A stretch of DNA of 34,114 nt from Nemertoderma westbladi (lineage: Eukaryota > Xenacoelomorpha > Nemertodermatida > Nemertodermatidae), in contig JAUCBJ010008949.1 of the NCBI GenBank assembly GCA_032718475.1, positions 1 to 34,114 of the forward strand. Direction: 5' to 3'. Under the pieces are notes generated by a model. It saw only the letters and a list, made by a program, of their open reading frames with translations, was not told the origin of the DNA and searched no databases. The translations under genes were made by a program, and so were the position numbers. This document shows, piece by piece, positions 8,379 through 18,250 of the stretch; within the stretch, counting starts at the first letter, position 1; the number at the start of each line of letters is the position of its first letter.

Positions 8379-11300
8379 ATGTCTGACACCCAGCAAACCC
8401 TGTCAGACAGTCTAATCGATACAACCATCTGTGACACAGATAGGAGTGTGGAGCGATTAAGAAAGGGGTTCAGCTCACCTCCTACTGAAAGAAAGGTCAT
8501 CCCTCCAGTAGTAGTATCAGACCCTAGGCTAATCCAACACCGTAGGTCTATCATCGGCACTCGGGCCCAGGTCAAACGGAACCAGGAAGCAGCTGTCCAA
8601 CAGCAGCAACATCCTAGTCAAGAAACTCGTTCCCAGCGACCCGATAGCTCCAGTAGTTCGGATACTGTAGAGCTGACGGCTACAGCCTATTCGGATCCCC
8701 TTCTCACCCTTCCTGCCGCAGGTACTAACTACTATATTCATTGCGTTGGAGGAACACCAAGTCGATTGGGCGAGAAGTAAGCGAGCGACCCAAGATAGTT
8801 ATGCGGGATACGCCAGGGAAAAATTGATGTCTATTGTCGAGTCACAATGGAATTTTCCCGGACCCGGACTCCCGTTAGATTTGTCCGAAGCTACTTGGGA
8901 AGACATACACAGGATGGGAGTGACTAAAGATACGATGGATCCAGCTGTTTGGAAGAGGTCGGCAGCAGGATATGTGCAGGGATTCTTCGGCTCCTTAGAG
9001 CGATTAGAAGAACAACTGTTTAGACAACCCCAAGGACCTCAAGAGCAGGAAGAGCTGCTATATCAAGTACGCGAAAGAACCCTACGCATTAGACTAATCC
9101 TATCAGCCTTTGAGGAAACTTCCAAAAGAAGACAGGACACGTCGCTGCAAGTTGCTGTCAAGACTTGGTTCCAGCGGGTAGGTCTCAAAGTACAAGAAAC
9201 GGCCCAGTGGAAATCCCAGCTGTCTGAGAGACCAACCTATGAAGAACCAACCGATGCCACCCTTTCTCAAGTGGAAAGCGAAGGGACAGCAGAGAGACCG
9301 CGAACGAGAGACGCCATAGACATCTATCTGTCAGACAATCAACGCTTCTTAGGGGATGAAGAGTTGAGGAGACGACTGGCTGGACTTCGCCCCAATAGTG
9401 AAGGAGCCAAGCTTGTGTTGGACTCAATCGATGCGGAAATGTCAGCTGCAAACCAAGCTAAATTTGATGAAAAACTCCGCCTCGCTAGAGTCCAAGAAGA
9501 ACAAGTAAAGAAAAAACGGATAGAGGACCGAAAGGCAGCAGCAGTAGCAGCGGCAATGGCAGAAGCAGAAGTGGAAAGAAAGGCGGCAGCGGCAATGGCA
9601 GAAGCAGAAGCGGAAAGAAAGGTGGCAGCGGCAATGGCAGAAGCGGAAAGAAAGGCGGCAGCGGCAATGGCAGAAGCAGAAGCGGAAAGAAAGGCGGCAA
9701 AGGCAGTGGCAGAAGCAGAACGGAGAGCGTCTGAGGAGACTACCCAACTGGAGTTGGAAAATCTGCAAGAGACGCAAGACTGCATAAATAAACAGTTAAC
9801 TGCTAGTCAAATGCAGATGATGAGTCGATCTACTCCCAAACGCCAAGGATACACATCATCGGAGGAAGGCGAGACCACCGATCCTGAAGGCGGAGGAAAT
9901 AGATCTCGTCTAAGCAGGCGTAGAAAAACATCTCACCGTCACAAATTGCCTGATTTGCCCCCAGCGGTTAGAAGACAACTAGCTAGCACAGACTTAGGTA
10001 GTACAGAGCCCACAGACCAAATTATTAAGGTCAAAAGACTCCCTACCATAGTTGATGAGCCTGAAATAATTAGGCCTGTCGTTCCCAAATCCACTCCTGT
10101 GCTAGAGACCCCTGTACTTCCAGAGCTTAACTCTAAATTCCCTCTACACAGTACTACACTGCCTGTACCCGGTAGAACAGTCCATGCGAATATCCCTGTC
10201 CTGGACACTGAGAGAGAAATCAAAGATTTGTCTCCCGTCGTCCCGCTTCGGCCCGCTACAATGTTGGCGACTACCGCTTCGGCGGTCGAGTGGGTAGAGG
10301 AGGGACGGTGGGGGATGAATCTCCTGCTCGGACAGATGCAGGAGACTGTCCACCAACTTAAGGGAACAGTAAGGGAAGGTAGGTTAGAATTGCAAGAAGT
10401 GCAGCAAAGCATCGCACTAGAACGCGATAAATTAGTCAATATACAAAAGGGTATACCAATACCCCCAGTAACATTGTGTCAACCTGTTAGGTCTGAAGTA
10501 TCACATGCGCAAGGTGTGGAGCCTACACGCATCTATACTGCTAGTGAAGTAGAAACTCCTATAGCAAACCCTATTAAGGGTGATTATAAACCTGTTGTTA
10601 ATGATATTCCCTATAGACCTGATAATAATCCGAGAAATTCATATACCGATAATTCGATATTAAATAACACGATGGCCCAAGAAAGCTTTACGCGTCAGAT
10701 GGCTAGAACAGAAGCCCGCCAAGCGGTCAAAGTGGGAGAGATCGTCAAATTCAATGGAGATGAGATGAAATGGTTACCTTTCAATGAATATTACAAAGAT
10801 AGCATACAGAGCTCTGTACTATCTAACGGAGAGAAACTTAGATTCCTCATCAAGTGCTTGGAAGGACCTCCCAAGTTAATGGCGTTAAAGTTTATTGGAC
10901 ATCCAGATGGATTAAGACAAGTTTGGGATACATTAAACACCAGGTATGGTAACAAGGATAACATAGCTAAGTATTTGTATGCAAAATTAGTAGCCCCCCG
11001 AAACTTCCTTAGTAGCGGGATTATCGAGTTTTCCGATGAGATTCAAGAGATATGTAGACAATTGGACTGGTTAGGTAAGTCTCATGAATATCAGAGTTCC
11101 ATGGTTATTGGAGCAGTAGTCTCTACTTTACCAAAGGGTGGAGTATGTACACGCTGGGACAAGAAAGTGTTGTATATGAATGAGCAGCAACGACGAAGCC
11201 CTACCATGGCTGATCTCATGTCCTTCTTAGATGGTGAAGTAAAACTACAACTCATCAAGCAGTCCAGAGAGAAAACATCGGAAAATAAGGTAAGTGAGAA

Positions 11301-12882
11301 ACCCGTTTCTAGGAGAAGAGTAACACCAGTGTGTTACACTGACGACGGCAAAAGCCAAGCTTCTCAAGAAGAGGACCGCGGGAAAGACACTGATAGATTT
11401 TACTACGTTAACAAAACCTCAAAAGACGTAAGTAAATACAAGGCTCGAACCAACGATAGGAGAGAACAGGTTGCCAAGACTCCTCCTCAGTCTCCTAACA
11501 GAATGCACGGAAGAAAGCCCGAAGAAAGAACGAGAGTGCATAACGTTACCCAAGGTAAAGTGAGTAACATCAAACCAAACTGTGCGCTGTGCGACGGGCC
11601 CCACCGTTTGAGTGCGTGTGCTGAATTCCTAAAGAAATCCCTTGTAGACAGACGTGAAGTCATGTGGGATAAGCGGTTATGCTATAATTGCCTCAGATCA
11701 GGACACCAACGGCGAAACTGTTACTCCGACGTAAAGTGTGCAAAGTGTGGCGCGAAACATCACATCTTGTTACACAGTGAGTTCGAACGAAACAACCCGA
11801 GTCAGGTAAGTGAGCCCGAACTACATGTCCAATTCAGTGATGTAAATGACACTGATCAAGAGTCTGAGATGGAAGGATTCTATACGGACGAATTCTCCGA
11901 CGCCAACGAATCCTGTTACCTAATAAATACCGCAGTGTATCGAGCACTTACATATGAAAAGGACACCGAAAATGAGTTCCCCCCAACTACCTTTGACAGA
12001 CAACCATCTTGGAAACCTCCAACTTCCAACGTAGGAATCAGAGAATTTCCTGTAGTGCAGGTAAGAGTTCGCGGTCCTAACAAAAGTTACATAGTGAACG
12101 CCCTCCTTGACTCTGGCAGCACAGGAACATTCATCGATGAAGAACTAGCCGAAGACATCTTTGCTGGACAACCCAAATTCCGAACTAAGTTGAATATGTC
12201 AGGAATTATGCAGGTTTGGAAATCTACCATAACGGCAGATTACTATGTAGGTGCGTTGTCCACCCCCCAGGATAAATTAGGAGAACAAAGTATAAGGTCA
12301 GTAAAAATGGTGGCTATAAAGAACTTCGCTACTACCCGAGTAGAACCTTATAACTGGGACGAGGACGAGAGCATCCAGCAGCTTAAGATACCTCGATTCC
12401 ACACAGATTATCCTGGAGTGCAAATACTCATCGGCCAAAACGCGCATGAGGCGCTAGAGACATTGGAGAAACGGCCTGCTCAACCACAGCCACTACAAAC
12501 CTATGCGGTAAGAACTAGAGTAGGTTGGTACTTCACTGGCCCTTCCCGTAGAACTCTCAAAGAGAGATTACCTCAACAACAGGTATACCAAGTAAAGGAA
12601 TGGGAAGTGGAGAGCAGTGAGGTGGACGAACTAACTGAGGGAACACCATACTCCTCAGATAATGACGATATTAACTCCAATGTAGATCAATGGAGACATT
12701 GCCTTGGGACGATTAATCCAGCCGACATCGCTTCCAAAGGAGCAACTCCTCAAGAATTGATAGATACTCCAGGCTGGTTAGGTGGATCCGACTTCTTAAG
12801 TAAAGAAGAAGAAGAATGGCCTCCTCATCTTACCACGGCGGAGATTAGACAGGCCAAGGGAGCGGAGAAAGTAACACAATAA
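8379..12882 (+). pseudogene. BEL/Pao gag-protease fused to RNase H tail; RT missing
   Basis: The frame from ATG 8379 ends at 8780. A second frame, open from 8671 without an ATG, carries the rest, so a one-base slip lies in 8671-8780. In order the main frame shows a charged N-terminus, an Ala/Glu/Lys helix (about 9520-9730) and a gag core of the DUF1759 type (about 10735-11260: KFNGDEMKWLPFNEYYK). Zinc knuckles follow: CALCDGPHRLSAC, CYNCLRSGHQRRNC and CAKCGAKHHILLH (11580-11775). Next is an aspartic protease ALLDSGSTGTFI (about 12100), then ILIGQN and TRVGWYFTGP. At about 12660-12700 it jumps to WRHCLGTINPADIASKG and GWLGGSDFLSK, the text that normally follows RNase H. RT, most of RNase H and integrase are absent. 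The junction is in frame. Such a copy could supply capsid and protease but cannot copy itself. Confidence 0.85.
9525..9725 (+). repeat. In-frame 33/39-bp coding repeat (charged helix)
   Basis: Units of about 39 bp, one of 33 bp, encode AMAEAEAERKAAA-like repeats inside the BEL/Pao gag. Unit lengths are multiples of three, so the frame is kept. The protein would form a long charged or coiled helix. Confidence 0.9.
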
Positions 12883-14640
12883 CTCAATCGCCCAGCTGGT
12901 CGTTTATGTTTACTGGAAAGAGACCGAAAACTGTCCGGAAACTATGGAAGGCAAGATACTCTTCCTACGACCACTTCCCTCATCCGACAAATATCTAGGG
13001 ACTCCATAACGTAAGAACATATGGAGTGGGCGTGTGACTATATCATTTTATATTTGTTTTTATTTTTATATTTATGTATGTATTATTATGTAATTTTATT
13101 ATAATCGTTTTCTTTAATTTTATTTAGTAGAATGTTACTTTAGTGATTATTTAGTAGATTAGTGCAATATATTAGTGTTTATTACGTACGTAATTACTTA
13201 TAATATATATTTAGTGCGACGGCGAGAAATAATTATTTTTCTCTTTCCTTACTGTCCGTATCATATTATCAATACGTGACTACAGTAAGATGAAATGTCC
13301 GTACTTATTAAAGTACAATAAAGCCACTACTATATTCAAGTATTATTGGTAGGCAGAGTATTAGGAATGCAAAGTTCAGATCCTCGTGTCTCAGCTAAAC
13401 CAAGCTCTGGGTAGACGTTGGAAACGACTTGCCTCTTCACACTGACATTGCTTCGTGCGATATTGCTCTCATACCATATATAATAATACATATAGTAGCG
13501 TGATGTCCCTCTAACAGTAGCGTAAAACGCAAATAAATCTGTTAAACCTTTTGACCATCTGTAATTCTAGTCGATTAAGATATCGTGGCACCCACCGATA
13601 TACTTGAAAGACAAATTCTAGAATCAGTGGTTAACGTCCCCAGACAAGTTCTGGAATAAATCGGTGCCTATCTTAAATATTAATTTAATATTTATTAAAA
13701 TCTGTAAAATTCAGATCCTTTAAAATTTCTAGTCAATTAAGATATCGCAGCACTTACCGATACTCTTAAAAGACAATTTTACAGAATTAAGGATCCTAGG
13801 TCCCCAGACATGCTCTGGAATAAAATTGTGTCAATTTTACCATCAAATAATAAAATTCACGGGAATAAATTTAAATTCATATCTTAAATGAATTTCATAA
13901 ATTGTCATTTGTGCAATTTATAACATTCCCAAAATTCCATTAATTAATAGATCATGGGAGCGGAGATTCATCCTATTGAGTGTATTAGAGTGCGAGAATC
14001 TCCAACATATAGTCAATAGCCGATAAAATTAATAAAATCATACATAAGGAGGATATTGACAATTAAAGAATTACTATTAAATAGCATTCCAGATCTGTAT
14101 GCATGAGAATTACCCTAATTCTACCGCTAGCTTTCCATAATGTCACCATAGCAACACCCACGCTAGAATTAGAAGCAAGTTAAAAGAACAATAGAAAGCT
14201 TGTCCCATTGCCTAGCATAGAGAACGCATAGCACACTGTTAGTATCCAAAGATACACAGTAATAACGTGACATTCTGGAAGGCACTGACTAACGGACAAA
14301 TGGCCTGTATGTGTACAATTGGTGACAGTTGTGTGGAATTTGTGCGTTTATAGGTGAATGTTACTGCTAAAGTATGTTTACAGTAGCTAGTCGCAATTGT
14401 GAAAGTAGCCCAACTCTCCTATAGAAAGAACCTAAAGTGGATTCAAGCCTTTGGGACGGACAGTGGAGTGACTTGTGCCAGTTATCGTTGTCGTGCTGTT
14501 GCTACATGTTGGCGTAAACACCGCGACGACGGTACATCGGCGCTGAGAATCCCACTGTCCGGGGGCAAAGAAAAGGTAGGCAGCGACGCCGCTCGCCTAA
14601 ACATAAACTCCTTATAATATTAATAAACCCAAATAGCAGA
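12883..14640. other. BEL/Pao 3' flank, AT-rich, no gene
   Basis: No coding frame is convincing. A candidate 3' LTR could begin at about 13030 (TGTGACTATATC after a G-rich AGTGGGCG) and has an AATAAA at 13317-13322, but its 5' partner is not in the window. A 165-bp diverged tandem repeat occupies 13561-13840. A small inverted repeat, GGAGATTC/GAATCTCC, lies at 13962-14003. Confidence 0.4.
13561..13840 (+). repeat. Diverged tandem duplication, about 165 bp
   Basis: TTCTAGTCGATTAAGATATC at about 13564 recurs as TTCTAGTCAATTAAGATATC at about 13727. Each is followed by CACC/TACCGATA, AAAGACAA, GTCCCCAGACA and TCTGGAATAAA in the same order. Divergence suggests an old event. Confidence 0.82.
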
Positions 14641-16233
14641 TATGACGGAGTTGATAGAAGATGATCTTGGTATCAGGGAGCGATATACTCTACCTTACAA
14701 GCATTTGTGGATAGCTTGATACGCGGTGAAGCCGATCCAACCATTACGGAGGACGATGGTCGTTATATCGAACCACCGATGTCCCAAGAGCAACTTACGC
14801 GTGAATTGGACTATCGAAAATTCACCGCTCGCTATACGCATCGTAATGGTACGTATATGGACTTATTAACTATCGGCCATCCTATCGACTTGCATGATAC
14901 GGACGATGTAGACACCGAAAGGGAAATGGTTCTATTTAAATATCATACCCAGTGGAGTCGTAACGATAAACCGAGAATAGAACACGAAAATTCTATTCGT
15001 AACAGACTGGAAAGAGAAAACGTTGAAGAACCGGATAAACGCATCGACTTCAACGACTACCTGGAATTTTGGGAGAAACCTATCTCAACATCGCCAGTCA
15101 GCAGAACCTCGAGACTCTATATCCTCAAGGTATACATCATGACCCCATGGTAGAACTCAAACGGCTCTATTTCACTATGATGTATCTTACCACCGATCGT
15201 CCACTACCTGTTATCCCGGATAGTTTTGAACAAATGGAAGAATATTGCAAAACTGGAGAACGATCACCCGCGTTTCCTCTACAGGACGTACGTCTTTGGT
15301 GTTATTGTGACGAATGCCCTAGACCCAACCAACAAACTGAAGGACACAAACGTCCGCTGTTCCTATTTCCACGAACAACCGGCGATGGAAATTTATTGCG
15401 CGTATTGCAGACTCAATAACTTGCACATTTTTGCGGTTTGCCCTCAATTTATGACTCAATGTCACCATTGTCAACTAAAGGGACACGCCAGTTTCGATTG
15501 CCCTTTTAATCACGATTTGGAAAGCGTAGATGAAATGATCACACTACGTTACATCAGAGCTTGGGAAGCGAACGCTGATTTACATTGTGATTCGCGCCAT
15601 CGTTATTATCCTGGACGCGCTTACGAAGGAGTTTATGCGTTCCATCCTTATCTATTCGCTTCTGTCGAACAGAAATCACGCATATCGAGTTACGAACTAC
15701 TGAAGCGCGTCGGAGAATGTATTTCAACCAAGTTCGTACGCAAATTTCTTAGGAGTGTTAATCCTAGCGACCTTCACTCCTATAACTTAATCAATTATAT
15801 CCGTCAGGACCCGGACTATGGAGACTTATTTGTTAACTCACACCCCGAGTTACAGGAAGTATATCGACGGCCTTACGAATACCGAGCCCGCGAACGCGAG
15901 TTGGAAAGAACCATTAAACCCAGGAAGTTTCTGACTGCCTATGGTCCACCCACAGCTCTCGTTCAGACCACTCGTAAAGGACCCGTAAGAGCGGCTGTCC
16001 TAAAACGCGCTCTCAAGGCCGTTAGACCTCTCTCCCCCGACGTTGATGTCAATCAACCCGGCACTTCGACTGGCGGATACACCGACCATAATCCTACACC
16101 CTCTGATGCAATCATATTGCACCCTTCACCCAGGAGTTATAGCCCTCCTTGTAAAGTGGCTCGCCCCAAAGAGAAAAAGACTCTGGCCAGCTTTAAAAAA
16201 CTGCGTAAACGCCGTCCGCGCAAGAAAGACTAA
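14641..16233 (+). pseudogene. Unrecognised zinc-knuckle protein, frameshifted
   Basis: A reading frame runs from 14665 to the stop at 15153 and again from about 15226 to 16233 in the same frame. The text between them continues in another frame (QNLETLYPQGI ... RPLPVIPDSFEQ), so two compensating indels, or an unrecognised splice, break it. An ATG at 14642 begins a short segment (MTELIEDDLGIRERY) in a third frame that may be the true N-terminus. Visible features are an acidic N-terminal half, two zinc knuckles, CAYCRLNNLHIFAVC and the canonical CHHCQLKGHASFDC (about 15397-15495), and a very basic end (KKLRKRRPRKKD). Such knuckles bind single-stranded nucleic acid and are common in gag-like proteins. 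I do not recognise the family. It lies between two retroelements, so a retroelement gag is likely, but a host gene is possible. Confidence 0.6.
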
Positions 16234-16786
16234 CTGTTTAGAGTATTTACGTATATTAGAAACTGTGATTTTTGTATATTTATAGACTTGAATCCCATTT
16301 TCTGGGAGCGGTGTAAAAGCTTTTGCGGATATAATCAGTCCCCTCGCCCGCAAAGTACCGTTATAGGTGTTTTAACGGACATAAAAGTCATTCTTCTATA
16401 TGTGTGCTTTGGCGGACATGGCAAGGCATAAAACCCGCAATGCGTGCAGTGTAGCCTTGATGATTCAGATTACGACATCTAACAGCTGGTTGCTGGCATG
16501 GAAACGGCCATTGGACACATGGTTCTTTGTTTAGCTTAACAGCCAATCAGGGCGATTTTTACTGTCGATGTGGAGATATTCTACAGATCGTGCTAGGAGC
16601 GTTCAGTCTTACAGTTTTCTTAATACTGTTGTGTTGTTTCTATCTAGGCCAAGAACACCGGCTCTAGAGTCAATTCGTTTCAGACTTTAGAAGAAACATT
16701 ATTAAAATTATCAAAATAGGGCTGACTGCAGTACTGGTAAACTACGCCTAACTGCCTGTATACTGGTTTTACGGCCACATGCTGTC
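16234..16786. promoter_or_regulatory. LINE 5' untranslated region and flank
   Basis: No ORF of note. The part after about 16560 is probably the 5' UTR and internal promoter of the following LINE. An initiator-like TCAGTC lies at about 16605, as in several non-LTR elements with internal Pol II promoters, but a downstream promoter element is not clear. The boundary with the zinc-knuckle element is not visible. Confidence 0.35.
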
Positions 16787-18104
16787 ATGGCTTTCGATGA
16801 CGACAAGGTCGACAAGGAACCCGTTCCTTCTAAAGTATGCTGCCATGTCTCCAACGACGTGTTGGCGTACATATGGACTGCTCACAACCGTGGTTTTCAC
16901 CGCAAATCTGTATCTGCGGTAGTGGGCTCCTGGCCCAGATTCCCTGATAGATCTCTAAAAGAAGCCAAGTTGGCACTCCTTGATTTGCTTGAGAATGCTG
17001 GCCCTGATCGCATGTTTGCAAAGCAAGACTTCACGAAGAAACGTCAGCTAGGCAACTTGTTCAGGGAAAAAGTGGTGAGTGATATTATCGATACCTTTGA
17101 ATACCCGGGCTTCCAGAATTTGGATCCTCAACCCGTGTTTATTCCTAAGGATTTATCAGCAATCCCTCCGTTTGCGACTACGGAAGCTGACATGCTCCAC
17201 CTACTTAACATAGTTAGTGGATTACAGGATCGTGTTGCTGTGCTTGAGCACGAGATTCGATCGAAACCGAGTGTCCCCAGTACCGTGTTATCCCCCGGTA
17301 CAACGGGTGAAGGGAATCAGGGCGAGCCGGCTGGCACTACATATGCGTGTGTAGCTGGTCTGGATCTACCCTCAGTGGCTGCGAAACAGCGTCCGGCTGG
17401 TGCTGCTAAAAAAAACGAAAAAGAAGAAGGATCCAAAGTCCTCGGGGGGTGGCGGCAATTCGGCAGCTGCGGTCGTCACTCCTGTTGGTATAATCGAGGT
17501 TCCGGACTCGTCTGACTCAGAAAACGACGTCGTGGTGGTAACCGATTCAGTCATCAATGTCCCATATACCAACGTGGGTCGCAATGGCAAACCGAGCCGC
17601 GTGGGAGCGGAGAAACGTCCTTCGAGTTTATACCCAGATCGAGGTCCTCCCCTGCAACCCGGTGAGAACTCCGCTCAACGGCGGAACTCTCGATCACGTA
17701 GACCTCCGCCTGTCTATGGTAGTTCTGACAGTGTAGCCTTCAGTGCTTTAGTCCCTAAAAAGAAAATCTTTCTAACTAACTGTGTTGCAGACGTGACTAG
17801 TGAAGTTGTATCCGACCACGTTAAGAATTCGACTGGATTCGATGTTCTATGCGAACCTATTGGCAACGACACGTTGCCTTTCAGGTCGTTCGTGATCACC
17901 TGCAAGCTGAACGAAATGGAAAAGCTGATGGACGGCGCGCTATGGCCTCGGTATTGTCGCATTCGTGTATTCGTGGATTATCACCGACGAAAGCAGGTTC
18001 ATGGGTCCTTTGCAGCTCGTCCCGTTGCTCATAGCAACGGTATTGAATCTACTGATACGCCTACTGTTAAGGGTACGGGCATTGTTGGTGACAAGGGCCA
18101 ATAA
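16787..18104 (+). pseudogene. LINE ORF1 protein, broken by one extra base in an A8 run
   Basis: The frame from ATG 16787 encodes a conserved N-terminal block (about 16830-17170: SNDVLAYIWTAHNRG, FRKVVSDIIDTFEYP-like text) and a short leucine-rich coiled-coil segment (about 17200-17265). At the eight-A run 17408-17415 the sensible reading moves one base forward. It then continues through a Lys/Gly linker, SDSEND and Arg-rich stretches to an RRM-like C-terminal region (KKIFLTNCVADVTSE ... LWPRYCRIRVFVDYHRR) ending at 18104. This C-terminal pattern is typical of ORF1 proteins of CR1-like elements, which bind the element's RNA. With seven A residues the two frames would be continuous, so the lesion is one base, or slippage on the A run could bypass it. 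Confidence 0.8.
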
Positions 18105-18250
18105 CTGCTCACAGTTATGATTATTCATCACTTAATCTGAATAAATTTTATACTGTATATAGTTTATATTTTTCAAGTTATTATACAATTTTTATTTTAC
18201 AGGATTTTCTCTGATTATATTTAATAATATAGTGTATTTATCTTTTAATA

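Noticed and set aside
9185-9785. Long minus-strand ORFs opposite the BEL gag helix
   Set aside because: They are mirror translations of the GCAGAAGCA-type repeat and carry Ala/Ser or Pro/Leu low-complexity text only.
17408-17416. A-AAA-AAC as a programmed -1 frameshift site in LINE ORF1
   Set aside because: A -1 shift leads into the wrong frame; the sensible continuation needs +1 (one A fewer).
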